Shown: positions 25,257-33,314 of the stretch, piece by piece
Numbering within the stretch: the first letter of the stretch is position 1
Layout of the letters: every line of letters begins with the position of its first letter
The notes under the pieces: model-generated
What the model was told of the DNA's origin: nothing
What the model saw: only the letters and a program-made list of their open reading frames with translations
Database searches by the model: none
Translations under genes and position numbers: made by a program
Assembly: GCF_007830185.1 (NCBI RefSeq)
Contig: NZ_VLKZ01000009.1
Location: 62,001 to 126,000 of the forward strand
Direction: 5' to 3'
DNA: 64,000 nucleotides
Origin: Halalkalibacter nanhaiisediminis
Lineage (GTDB): Bacteria > Bacillota > Bacilli > Bacillales > Bacillaceae_D

Positions 25257-26567
25257 TTATTTCAAAAGAAATAAACCGATCTTAATTTTTCGACAAATCG
25301 TTACATAATGCAGTAGTGTTAGTAAAACTGCCCCCATATTCATCCCAAGAATAATCCCGTCCATCTGCATGCTCGGTAATGCCCCTAAGAAAAACATCAT
25401 CCCAAAAGAAAAAAATGTTGAGTAGAGTGCATGCACAAAGGCATCCTTCACTAAGCCAAGACCAATAAGAAACGCCTGCATCGGGATCACGAAGAAATGA
25501 AACAAAAAATATGGGACTAATAACTGTAAATATCGTACGGCAGGTGAGTTTTCAAAAAACAGACTCGTCAAAGGTTCTGCAAAAAAATAAAACACACAAA
25601 CTGCTGGGAAGCCGTATGCTGCGGTAATCGCCATTACTTTACGAAGAAGAGAACGTAGCCTGGCAAGCTCCCCTTTTGAATAGGCTTCAGACACGGTTGG
25701 GATTAACACAATGAGTAAAGAGTGCGCAATGAATGCAGGAAAAAAACCGATTGCAAAAGCAACTCCTGCCAATTTCCCATATTGTGTCATTGCGAGTGAC
25801 TCAATCATCCCCGCTCGTACTAAAGCTTCTTTTATTAAAAAAGGTTTAACGGCAAAGGCCGCTGCATGAAAGATACGAAGCCCTGTCGTTGGAATCGACA
25901 CCTCAAGGAGGGTCTTTCGCACTTTCTTTCCTGTAAGAGCAGCCCGCGGCTTCCTCTTTAACACATTCATCTGTAAGAGAAATGAAAAAAACAAATATCC
26001 AAATACAAGTAGCTCACTCGCAACCAATGTACAAAGAGCAATAAAGATCGCAACCTCATCATCAAATGAAGCAGCTTTAAAAACAAAGAATAACAACGCT
26101 AACTGAGCAGCTCGCCGTAAAAAGTTCGCAAAGGCAATCCGTCCCATTTTTTGCGCACCCATAAAGTAGCCGCGCGCAACAGATGAAAAAGCAATGATTG
26201 GGATTAATAAAATAAATAACCAAGGAACAAGCGGATGATATCGATCAAAAACAGGTATCATCGGTAAAATCCATAGTGAGATCCCGACAAAGACAATCGT
26301 ACAAATCGAAGCGAACCGCAACGCATGCATGAGCATACTACGATGAAAGATCTCTTCCTTCTCAGCTACAAATTTTGAAATCGAAATCGGTAATTCAATA
26401 CTGGCAATGACTACAATAAAGACAATGGTTGGCAAGATCGACATGTATAGGCCAAGACCCTCTTCCCCAAGCTCTCTTGCCAAGACAATATTCACCAGAA
26501 ACTCAATGCACTCACCAATGAAGGCGGCAATAATTAAGAGCAATGCACCTTTTAAAAATGTGTTCAC
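25257..26567 (-). CDS. SpoVB/MurJ-like polysaccharide (lipid) flippase
   Basis: MOP-superfamily membrane protein of 436 aa with about 12-14 hydrophobic segments. The N-terminal NIVLARELGEEGLGLYMSILP and SKFVAEKEE stretch, and ARGYFMGAQKMG further on, are the SpoVB/YkvU/YabM pattern. Family members move lipid-linked envelope precursors across the membrane; SpoVB acts in spore cortex synthesis. It is shorter than SpoVB (about 518 aa), closer to YkvU, so I leave the symbol open. GTG start at 26567 with GAGGGTG seven bases upstream. Confidence 0.83.
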   Translation of the reverse strand: MNTFLKGALLLIIAAFIGECIEFLVNIVLARELGEEGLGLYMSILPTIVFIVVIASIELPISISKFVAEKEEIFHRSMLMHALRFASICTIVFVGISLWILPMIPVFDRYHPLVPWLFILLIPIIAFSSVARGYFMGAQKMGRIAFANFLRRAAQLALLFFVFKAASFDDEVAIFIALCTLVASELLVFGYLFFSFLLQMNVLKRKPRAALTGKKVRKTLLEVSIPTTGLRIFHAAAFAVKPFLIKEALVRAGMIESLAMTQYGKLAGVAFAIGFFPAFIAHSLLIVLIPTVSEAYSKGELARLRSLLRKVMAITAAYGFPAVCVFYFFAEPLTSLFFENSPAVRYLQLLVPYFLFHFFVIPMQAFLIGLGLVKDAFVHALYSTFFSFGMMFFLGALPSMQMDGIILGMNMGAVLLTLLHYVTICRKIKIGLFLLK

Positions 26568-26721
26568 GCCTTCTCACCCTCCCAGACCTGTCCATTAACT
26601 ATATGAGACAAGTAGCAAGATTATGGTGAAAAAGAGGAAAGAATTCTATAGCGATGCACCGATCATTTAACAGAATAACAATTGCGAAGGCTTTAAGGTT
26701 GACTATACTTTCACCAAATGG

Positions 26722-27426
26722 CTAGGACGAAGTAGAGCCTAATCGTGCTTTCAATTGATTGACCTCTTCCTCTGTCAACTCCCTCCACTCTCCAGGTGCT
26801 AATCCGTCTAAACTAAAATCAAGGATTCGTATGCGTATAAGTCTTTCTACTCGGTAATCAAAAACTTTCGTCATTCTGCGTATTTGACGATTCAACCCTT
26901 GTGTGAGAACAATTGTGAATGTATCATCTGACACTCGTTCAACCTGACAAGGCAATGTCTTTTGTCCTAAAATATCCACACCTTCTGCCATCTTTTCTAA
27001 AAACCAATCAGAGAAAGGTCGATTCACGGTTACCATGTACTCCTTTTCATGCTGAAACTCTGACTTCATCAGCTTATTGACAATGTCACCGTCATTGGTC
27101 ATCAATATCAGACCTTCTGATTGCTTATCAAGCCTCCCAACTGGGAAAATTCGTTCAGGAAAATCGAGAAAATCAATAATATTTCCTTCTACCTTCTTTT
27201 GAGCTGTACTAGTGATTCCAACAGGCTTATGTAGCAATAAATAAATATCACATTTCTTTCGTTTAAGAGGTTGGCCATCTAATAAGACAACACTATCTTG
27301 GTCGACCGTACTAGTATGAGTAGCATGAACACCATTTATGGTGATTCGTCCTTCTTTAATCAAGCGAACGCCTTCACGTCTTGAAATTGTACCCGTAAGG
27401 CTTAAGTGTTTTTGAATTCGTATCAT
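26722..27426 (-). CDS. rluF: rRNA pseudouridine synthase, RluF/RsuA family
   Basis: Converts a uridine in rRNA to pseudouridine; RluF acts on 23S U2604. An S4 RNA-binding domain lies at residues 1-60 (RREGVRLIKEGRITINGV). The catalytic Asp is in FPVGRLDKQSEGLILMTNDG near residue 100, and EKEYMVTV and QGLNRQIRRMTKVFDYRVERLIRIRI fit the RluE/RluF/RsuA branch. 234 aa is near the family norm. The choice of RluF over RsuA or RluB rests on the C-terminal RRMTK region and is moderately sure. Confidence 0.85.
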   Translation of the reverse strand: MIRIQKHLSLTGTISRREGVRLIKEGRITINGVHATHTSTVDQDSVVLLDGQPLKRKKCDIYLLLHKPVGITSTAQKKVEGNIIDFLDFPERIFPVGRLDKQSEGLILMTNDGDIVNKLMKSEFQHEKEYMVTVNRPFSDWFLEKMAEGVDILGQKTLPCQVERVSDDTFTIVLTQGLNRQIRRMTKVFDYRVERLIRIRILDFSLDGLAPGEWRELTEEEVNQLKARLGSTSS

Positions 27427-27469
27427 AGTTGTTTCCTTTCGGGCGTTTTCTTCATTATACTCGTTAAAA

Positions 27470-28741
27470 TTAGATATGTTGTTGTTCTTTTTGCATACTT
27501 GGTAGAATAACTACCGATACTGTTCCAACCCCAATTTCACTAGTTAGCGTAAGGCTCCCCCCTATCTCTTCGATAATACGTAAAGAAACCATCATTCCTA
27601 AACCTGTACCTTTTTCTTTTGTCGAATAAAAAAGCTTGCCGATACGATTTAATTGTTCGGTCGTCATCCCTTTTCCTGTATCACGAATCGTCACTTGGAT
27701 CTTCTCATTATTTTTTTGAATCGATACGGTTACCTTTCCTTTAGGCGGTGTTGCTTCAATCGCATTTTTTATTAAGTTAATAAGAGCTTGCTTTAATTGG
27801 TTTCGATCCGTACGCACGAAAGCTTCAACAGATCGATCTAATGAAAGGTCTACATTCCCCTTAATAGCATAGGGAGTTAAAAAATGAATCATTTCTCTTG
27901 TCAGCTGACTAATTTCTACTTTTTCAATATGTTTGAATTGTGGTTTTGCAAAGTTAAGATAATCACTTATAATCTCTTCTGCTCTATGTAACTCACCGAG
28001 TGAAATCGTGTAGTAGTCTTTTTTCTTCCCTGTCTCTTCTTTTTCCATAAGTTGAAAGAAGCCTTTTACAACCGTTAGAGGATTTCGAACTTCATGGGCA
28101 ATCGAGGCTGCTAATTCTCCAATTGTATTCAGCTTTTCTGAATGGTACATTTCCTCTTTCATTTTCTTTTTTTCATTCATTTCCTCAAGCAATAAAGCTC
28201 CAAAAACCATAGCAATGGCTAAAGTGATCGCATATATCCCTACATAGTAAATCGTTTCAAAATAATGACTGTACAAGTCCTTATTGTCTACTAATAGTAA
28301 AAAGGTTAATCCTAATTTAATAATGGTTGGAAAAAAAGCTACGAATATAACAAATCGTACACGCTTCCACTTAGAATTGATTTGTTTGTTATAGCGAGCA
28401 AAAAGATATGAGATGATGGCGGATACAGTAATACTTGCATAGGCAATGAATAAATGCTCCCCACCAATAAATGTGCGCATTATAAAAATAGCAATACAAA
28501 CTGCCCATCCCGCTTTTGGCCCCCCATATAAAAAGGCGAGAACCATAGGCACGTAGCGCAAGTCCCAATGCAATCCAAATTCTTGATAGGAAAAACCCAT
28601 ACAGAGCATAGCAGCCATTATGTGCAATGCAGCTAAAACGACTGGTGAGCTTTTGCTTTTCGTTTCATCAAAAAAGAAATGAACGATTAAAATTGGAGTA
28701 AGAACAATAAGTACATGTAAGAGCAGCTTCTCAACAATCAT
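27470..28741 (-). CDS. Membrane sensor histidine kinase, KinB/sporulation-kinase-like
   Basis: 423 aa. About six membrane helices in residues 1-190 form a 5TM-5TMR_LYT-type input domain, without a large extracellular loop. HisKA follows with LAASIAHEVRNPLTVVKGFFQLM (phospho-His near residue 215), then HATPase_c with NLIKNAIEATP, DTGKGM and GTGLGM. The HEVRNPLTVVKGF box is that of Bacillus KinA-E phosphorelay kinases, so input to Spo0F is possible; no partner regulator is adjacent. Start: the ATG at 28741 has GAGGTGG ten bases upstream; a frame extension to 28789 lacks any ribosome site. Confidence 0.85.
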   Translation of the reverse strand: MIVEKLLLHVLIVLTPILIVHFFFDETKSKSSPVVLAALHIMAAMLCMGFSYQEFGLHWDLRYVPMVLAFLYGGPKAGWAVCIAIFIMRTFIGGEHLFIAYASITVSAIISYLFARYNKQINSKWKRVRFVIFVAFFPTIIKLGLTFLLLVDNKDLYSHYFETIYYVGIYAITLAIAMVFGALLLEEMNEKKKMKEEMYHSEKLNTIGELAASIAHEVRNPLTVVKGFFQLMEKEETGKKKDYYTISLGELHRAEEIISDYLNFAKPQFKHIEKVEISQLTREMIHFLTPYAIKGNVDLSLDRSVEAFVRTDRNQLKQALINLIKNAIEATPPKGKVTVSIQKNNEKIQVTIRDTGKGMTTEQLNRIGKLFYSTKEKGTGLGMMVSLRIIEEIGGSLTLTSEIGVGTVSVVILPSMQKEQQHI

Positions 28742-28871
28742 CTGAACAAATCCCACCTCAGCAGTACGTATCCAAGAAAATACCGCCATTTAGATTAAAT
28801 AACATTAAAGAAATAGTTATTCGACAATTCCCAAAAAATATCCTGCAAGATTCCAAGAAAACAAGACTTTT

Positions 28872-29085
28872 GATATAAACCGTTTCTTACAATTATTAAA
28901 AACCAGAAAACCTTTGTTACCATTTGACTTAAAATGAGATATTTTGTTAAGAAGGGTATGATGAAAATGAGTACCTTTATGATGAATAGGGAGAACCTCT
29001 TTTTGAAGAAAAGCTTTACGAAGAACCGATTCATGATGAATATAATTTAGATGGAGAAGAACTGACATCTAGTGAAACTGAATAA
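28872..29085 (+). pseudogene. Degraded gene remnant with acidic C-terminus
   Basis: No intact frame, but protein-like pieces follow each other: DINRFLQLLKTRKPLLPFDL from 28872 in one frame, then GYDENEYLYDE, a TAG stop, and GEPLFEEKLYEEPIHDEYNL up to a TAA at 29083-29085 in another. Together they read as one gene end with a frameshift and at least two stops. The family is not recognised. The remnant sits between the kinase promoter and the chromate transporter terminator. Confidence 0.4.
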
Positions 29086-29087
29086 AT

Positions 29088-29119
29088 ACCAAAGGAAGCT
29101 CATCACAGCCTCCTTTGGT
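29088..29119 (-). terminator. Hairpin downstream of the chromate transporter genes
   Basis: ACCAAAGGA pairs perfectly with TCCTTTGGT around a 14-base loop. On the minus strand it is followed by ATTTATTC, so it is a plausible though U-poor terminator. Confidence 0.55.
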
Positions 29120-29120
29120 A

Positions 29121-29654
29121 CTATCCCCCTAAAAAAATTGCTCCATAGCATAACCCACCGAAAATCACAAAAGCGGGATGTACCTTCAACTTTTCAAGCA
29201 AAAGATAACTAACTACTAAAAGAAAAAGAGTTTGCCAAATACCAGATCCAGCGTAAGAACTTTCAACAAATCTGAATGTTAAAACCCCTAGCAAAATTGC
29301 AATCGTTGGACGTACGAGAGCTGTCATACGTTTAACTTTGGGAGATTCTTTAAATTTATAAAGAAGTCCTAACAAGGCAATCATGAGAATCAATGAAGGT
29401 GCAACAGTCGCAAAAACGCCAATAAAAGCCCCCAAAACTCCTCCAACTTCATATCCAATATACCCAGCCATTTTTGTCGCAATTGGTCCAGGCAACGCAT
29501 TCCCGAGTGCTAGTACCTCACTAAATTCTTCAACAGTCATCCACTCATAACGATCTATTACCTCATATTGGACAAGAGGAATCGAAGCAGGACCGCCACC
29601 ATAGCCAACAATACCAGGGATAAAAAAGGCAAGGAAAATTTGAATATAAATCAT
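29121..29654 (-). CDS. ywrA: Chromate transporter, half-size subunit (second)
   Basis: CHR-family membrane protein of 177 aa with about five or six helices. Motifs: FFIPGIVGYGGGPASIPLVQYEVI near the start and ALGNALPGPIATKMAGYIGYEVGG. Short CHR proteins work as a pair of oppositely oriented halves; the partner is the upstream gene, with which it overlaps by four bases. Known pairs export chromate or take part in sulfate-analogue resistance. In B. subtilis the corresponding pair is ywrB/ywrA, also near ywrD as here. The final transported ion is not certain. Confidence 0.88.
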   Translation of the reverse strand: MIYIQIFLAFFIPGIVGYGGGPASIPLVQYEVIDRYEWMTVEEFSEVLALGNALPGPIATKMAGYIGYEVGGVLGAFIGVFATVAPSLILMIALLGLLYKFKESPKVKRMTALVRPTIAILLGVLTFRFVESSYAGSGIWQTLFLLVVSYLLLEKLKVHPAFVIFGGLCYGAIFLGG

Positions 29655-30229
29655 CCGACTTCACCCCGCTTTTTCGGTGAATGATCTTCATTTTTAGAAT
29701 CGGGCTTAAATAAAGCAAAAGCTAATAAGGCAGCGATCACAATGCCTGGGTGAATACCTAGCAGTTCTATAAGTAAAAAGCTAGAGGTAAGAATAAGGAC
29801 GCTTCCTTTCCAACCCAGACCTTGCTTTGATTTTTTAAAAAAGTCCCACGTAAGAACTGCTAGCATCACAGCTACAACAGGGATAACCCCTTGAGTCATA
29901 CCTGCTACCCACGGTTGATCTTTAAACGAGGTGAGCGTTGTTAACAACACAATCATTAACAAAATAGATGGGACAATCGAAGCTGATACGGCATTCACCA
30001 TACCGAACACTCCACCAACTCGGTAGCCAATATACCCTGCCATCTTTGTGTTAATTGGTCCAGGTAACGTATTTCCTAATGCGAGTACATCACTAAATTC
30101 TTCATCACTCATCCACTTAAACGTGGATACAACTTCCTTATGAACAAGAGGAATAGCAGAAGGTCCACCTCCAAAACCTAATATCCCAGACCGGAAAAAC
30201 GCGATAAAAAGATCAATTTGTGTTTTCAA
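29651..30229 (-). CDS. ywrB: Chromate transporter, half-size subunit (first)
   Basis: 192-aa CHR-family protein: FRSGILGFGGGPSAIPLVHKEVV and ALGNTLPGPINTKMAGYIGYRVGG, about six hydrophobic segments, and a charged C-terminal tail of about 15 residues. It forms a translationally coupled pair with the gene behind it (ATGA overlap). It follows the YwrD-type gene by about 30 bases, so the three probably form one transcript. The Lrp-type regulator YwrC found in B. subtilis is not present in the window. Confidence 0.88.
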   Translation of the reverse strand: MKTQIDLFIAFFRSGILGFGGGPSAIPLVHKEVVSTFKWMSDEEFSDVLALGNTLPGPINTKMAGYIGYRVGGVFGMVNAVSASIVPSILLMIVLLTTLTSFKDQPWVAGMTQGVIPVVAVMLAVLTWDFFKKSKQGLGWKGSVLILTSSFLLIELLGIHPGIVIAALLAFALFKPDSKNEDHSPKKRGEVG

Positions 30230-30260
30230 TCAAAATCCCCCATTTTCATTATTCAAGCAT

Positions 30261-31916
30261 TTAATACCCCATAGCCGCCCCGTCTCCGCGCGGATCGGCC
30301 CCTCCATATTTCATCTTCGTTTCAGGATGAATCGCGATTGCACCAGCATGACCCATCACATCGGTAAACTCATCAACAACTTCAATATCATGTCCAGCAT
30401 CTTTAAGCAATTGAATCGTTTTTTCTGGAACACGCGATTCGATTTTCAAGTTATTTGAACTAGCTCCCCATGTCCGGCCATACAACCATCTTGGTGCTTC
30501 AATCGCCGCTTGAATATCAAACTGGTAATCAACAATTCTAGTCACTAAAGCAGCCTGAGTTTGTGGTTGACCTTCTCCGCCCATTGTCCCGTATACAAGA
30601 TATGGATTATTTTCATTAAAAAGCATGGCAGGATTTAATGTATGGAACGTTCGTTTATTTGGCTTGAGGCAATTAATATGATCACGATCTAACGAGAAGA
30701 AGCTTCCTCTATTTTGCAGTAACACTCCCGTATCTTTTGGAATAATCCCTGAACCGAAGTCGTGATAGATACTTTGAATAAAGGACACGGCATTCCCTTC
30801 TTTGTCGACAACTCCAAACCAGACTGTATCACCTTTTGGATCGAGCTGCTTTTTCATTACTTGTGATTGCTGCTGGTGAATTCGATTGGCAAGCTCCATT
30901 CCGTGTGATTTTGATAAGAGCTGATCTAGCGGAATATCGACAAAATCAGGATCCGTTAACCATTTGTCTCGATCCGCGAAAGCTTGTTTCGTTACCTCTA
31001 CTAATAAATGATAATACTCAGCAGACCCTTCCTCAATTGACTGCACATCAAAGTTATTTAAAATATTTAAAATCGAAAGCGAAGCCATTCCTTGCGTATT
31101 TGGCGGCAAATTATATGCTGTGTACCCTCTATAATCGACACTGATTGGATCGACCCAATCAGAATGATGATTTTTAAAATCATTTAGGGTCAACATTCCG
31201 CCATTCACTTGAAGATCAGCTACGATTTTTTTCGCTAGCTCTCCTTCATAAAAGACCTGACTACCTTCTTCTGCTATCGCTTCTAATGTCGTTGCTAAAT
31301 ATGGTTGCTTCATTAACTCTCCTGCTTTATAGAGACTGTCACCTGACTTTAAAAAGGTACGCTTAAATCCATCATATCGTTGTAAATACCTAAATTGATT
31401 ATCTTCCATATTTACATTTACATTGGTCCAGTATTCTTGACTTGGGGTGACTGGAAAACCATCCTTTGCATAGCTAATCGCTGATTGAAGCAGATCTTTC
31501 CAAGAGAATGTAGAGCCTACATGCTCCTTTGCATACTCATAAGCCTTATCCCAACCTGCAACCGCACCAGGGACCGTATTGGCTGATAAATAGCCTCTTA
31601 CAGGAATGCTTGTGTATCCTTGTTCCTGATAAAAAGGAATTGTCGCTTCTTCCCCAGAACGTCCGCTGCTGTTAAGAGCTTTCACTTCCTTCGTCTTAGC
31701 GTTGTAAATTAGCCAAAAATTATCTCCGCCAATGCTATTCATATGAGGATACACAACAGCAATCGTCGAAGCTGCCGCAATCGCTGCTTCAACCGCATTA
31801 CCACCATTCTGTAAGACATTTATTCCAGCTTGTGATGCTAAATAATGAGGCGTTGTAATCATTCCACTTGGAGCCATTGTCGTTGCTCGGTATGCATGTT
31901 TCTTTTTATCAACCAT
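30261..31916 (-). CDS. ywrD: Gamma-glutamyltransferase-family Ntn-hydrolase, YwrD-like
   Basis: 551-aa proenzyme without a signal peptide, so cytosolic. GGNAVEAAIAAA and PHMNSIGGDNFWLIY near the N-terminus, NLPPNTQGMASLSILNIL in the middle, and DTVWFGVVDKEGNAVSFIQS near residue 355 are GGT-family landmarks; the Thr of GDTV is the expected autocleavage nucleophile, and TMGGEGQPQTQ supplies the oxyanion Gly pair. True GGT activity is doubtful in this branch. The family also includes HpxW, the oxamate amidohydrolase of purine degradation, which is of interest given the puc locus here. A TTGGTTAA box lies about 70 bases upstream. Confidence 0.85.
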   Translation of the reverse strand: MVDKKKHAYRATTMAPSGMITTPHYLASQAGINVLQNGGNAVEAAIAAASTIAVVYPHMNSIGGDNFWLIYNAKTKEVKALNSSGRSGEEATIPFYQEQGYTSIPVRGYLSANTVPGAVAGWDKAYEYAKEHVGSTFSWKDLLQSAISYAKDGFPVTPSQEYWTNVNVNMEDNQFRYLQRYDGFKRTFLKSGDSLYKAGELMKQPYLATTLEAIAEEGSQVFYEGELAKKIVADLQVNGGMLTLNDFKNHHSDWVDPISVDYRGYTAYNLPPNTQGMASLSILNILNNFDVQSIEEGSAEYYHLLVEVTKQAFADRDKWLTDPDFVDIPLDQLLSKSHGMELANRIHQQQSQVMKKQLDPKGDTVWFGVVDKEGNAVSFIQSIYHDFGSGIIPKDTGVLLQNRGSFFSLDRDHINCLKPNKRTFHTLNPAMLFNENNPYLVYGTMGGEGQPQTQAALVTRIVDYQFDIQAAIEAPRWLYGRTWGASSNNLKIESRVPEKTIQLLKDAGHDIEVVDEFTDVMGHAGAIAIHPETKMKYGGADPRGDGAAMGY

Positions 31917-32229
31917 TATGTATCATCCTCTCATATTCAAAATAAACATAGTATTCAATATTCTTTTGTAAGTTATTTTAAACCATTTGGTTAACAAATG
32001 TAATGAAAATATAAAATAATATGACAAAAAGATTTTTATACTTTGAACGAGGAACGATAAAACGTGAGCCTATTCATAAAATAGATGCAAATAGCGGAAA
32101 GGATTAACTCTCTTCTATTATCAATTACTTTTTTACGTAGTTATTAAGAAAACGAATAACTGGTACTTAAACCATTATTTCATAATAACGAAAGCGATTA
32201 CTCAACTATAAAACGTGGAGGTTTTCACA
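31917..32229. other. Divergent intergenic region
   Basis: Promoter region between the YwrD-type gene and a small plus-strand gene. It contains CATTTG-GTTAA-CAAATG (31985-32001), a small inverted repeat that includes TTGGTTAA, the core of the B. subtilis PucR box. Nothing else stands out. Confidence 0.4.
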
Positions 32230-32520
32230 ATGAAGGCAAAACAAACGGTATATGTAAATGAATTTACCAATGGAATCCATGATCCAAACAAAGAGATGTT
32301 AGGCCCTGTTCAAGACGGCGTTCATATTATTTTATTGCAAACACCACTTGGTATTACCGTTCCCGAAGTGATGAACCGAGCAACAATAACAGGATCTATT
32401 GAAATTGGTCGTCACCCAGGTGTTGTCACTATTACCTTCTTAGCACCTACTCATTATTTAGATAAAGTAGGATTAACTGAACTAATTAAAGAACAATATC
32501 AGCGTTCGCTTGATTCATAA
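32230..32520 (+). CDS. Small protein resembling the N-terminus of acetamidase/formamidase
   Basis: 96 aa from the ATG at 32230, which has GGAGGT seven bases upstream. The start KQTVYVNEFTNGIHDPNKEMLGPVQDG recalls the first 30 residues of FmdA/AmdA-type acetamidases, but the rest, PEVMNRATITGSIEIGRHP and a helical C-terminus, does not match what I know of them, and the protein is far too short for an amidase. It may be a stand-alone small protein or a decayed relic. Single gene with a very strong terminator. Function not assigned. Confidence 0.65.
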   Translation: MKAKQTVYVNEFTNGIHDPNKEMLGPVQDGVHIILLQTPLGITVPEVMNRATITGSIEIGRHPGVVTITFLAPTHYLDKVGLTELIKEQYQRSLDS

Positions 32521-32528
32521 TCTCTAAA

Positions 32529-32585
32529 AATAAGAAGGGTAAGGAAGACCTATCGCAAATCTTCCTTACCCTTCTTATTATTATT
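32529..32585 (+). terminator. Strong terminator with 20-bp perfect stem
   Basis: AATAAGAAGGGTAAGGAAGA (32529-32548) and its exact reverse complement (32560-32579) enclose an 11-base loop, followed by ATTATTTCTTT. Effective in both directions. Confidence 0.85.
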
Positions 32586-32612
32586 TCTTTCATTTATTTC
32601 TCTTTTTAAAAA

Positions 32613-32852
32613 CTATGAAATCACTATTGAACGATTTTTACTTTCCTTTTTTGGTGCCTTTAAAGACCTGTAATAATCTAACTCTTCATCTGTTAACGTA
32701 TAGCTTTTTACTTCTCCATACGTGTAACTAGTTGAGGTAACTGTTTTTGAGACAGCTTTTCCACGTACACCAATTTTATTTGAAGCACCATAATATGTTT
32801 TAAACATTCCATTCACATCCTTGATGAATTTATTTGAATGTCTTTTTCCCAT
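32613..32852 (-). CDS. Hypothetical small basic protein
   Basis: 79 aa from ATG at 32852. Basic N-terminus (MGKRHSNKFIKDVNGMFKTYYG), a Ser/Thr/Tyr-rich middle, and an acidic LTDEELDYYRSLKAPKK segment before a basic end. No signal peptide, membrane helix or known motif is seen. The upstream ribosome site is weak (AAAGA). An upstream TTG at 32861 is possible. The convergent terminator at 32529 may serve it too. I do not recognise the family. Confidence 0.5.
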   Translation of the reverse strand: MGKRHSNKFIKDVNGMFKTYYGASNKIGVRGKAVSKTVTSTSYTYGEVKSYTLTDEELDYYRSLKAPKKESKNRSIVIS

Positions 32853-32923
32853 ATTAATCAATCTTTAAACCGTGTTCTATATTTAAATCAAACCTCGTTA
32901 TTCAGATTTAAGGTTCATAAAAT

Positions 32924-32953
32924 AAAAAAGCGTCTGAGAGTAGACGCTTTTTT
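32924..32953. terminator. Terminator downstream of the second KGG gene
   Basis: AAAAAAGCGTCT pairs perfectly with AGACGCTTTTTT around a six-base loop; symmetrical, so usable from both sides. Confidence 0.85.
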
Positions 32954-32959
32954 ATTTCG

Positions 32960-33128
32960 TTAATTCGATTGAGATTGTTCTCCACCTTTTTGACCAATCT
33001 CTTGGTAAAACTCTTTATCATGATTTTTACTTGTTTGTTCTCCGCCTCTTCTACCTGCTTCTTCACGACTCATTCTCTGATTATTAGTTTCCTGTGTCGT
33101 TTCCGTTATTGTTGTTGTTTTGTGCCAT
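32960..33128 (-). pseudogene. Second KGG-motif general stress protein, interrupted by a frameshift
   Basis: ATG at 33128 has AAAGGAGG nine bases upstream and reads MAQNNNNNGNDTGN before TAA. In the +1 frame the sequence goes on NNQRMSREEAGRRGGEQTSK, then NHDKEFYQEIGQKGGEQ to a TAA at 32960, a textbook YciG/GsiB-like KGG protein of about 55 aa. A single extra T in AAC-T-AAT-AAT explains the break. The ribosome site and terminator are intact. An internal start at the ATG of MSREEAG would give a 41-aa protein but has no good ribosome site. A weak sigma-B-like GTTTGG/AGGTAT pair lies upstream. Confidence 0.65.
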
Positions 33129-33314
33129 TTTAAAAAACCTCCTTTGTTAAGTTATTTATGTTATACCTTATACTCTCAACCAAACTCTTTTAAGATGTAA
33201 TAGTTTATAGAAAAACCGATTATATTCATTATTCAAAAAACATACTACTATTTCCTGAAAAATCTTAAAGAGAAATCTCTTTACGAATTTTGATTTCACT
33301 TATGCAGTGAGCTG

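Noticed and set aside
28795-29068. Two overlapping minus-strand ORFs of about 80 codons
   Set aside because: Low-complexity Phe/Leu/Ile- and His-rich products antisense to the degraded plus-strand gene; no ribosome sites.
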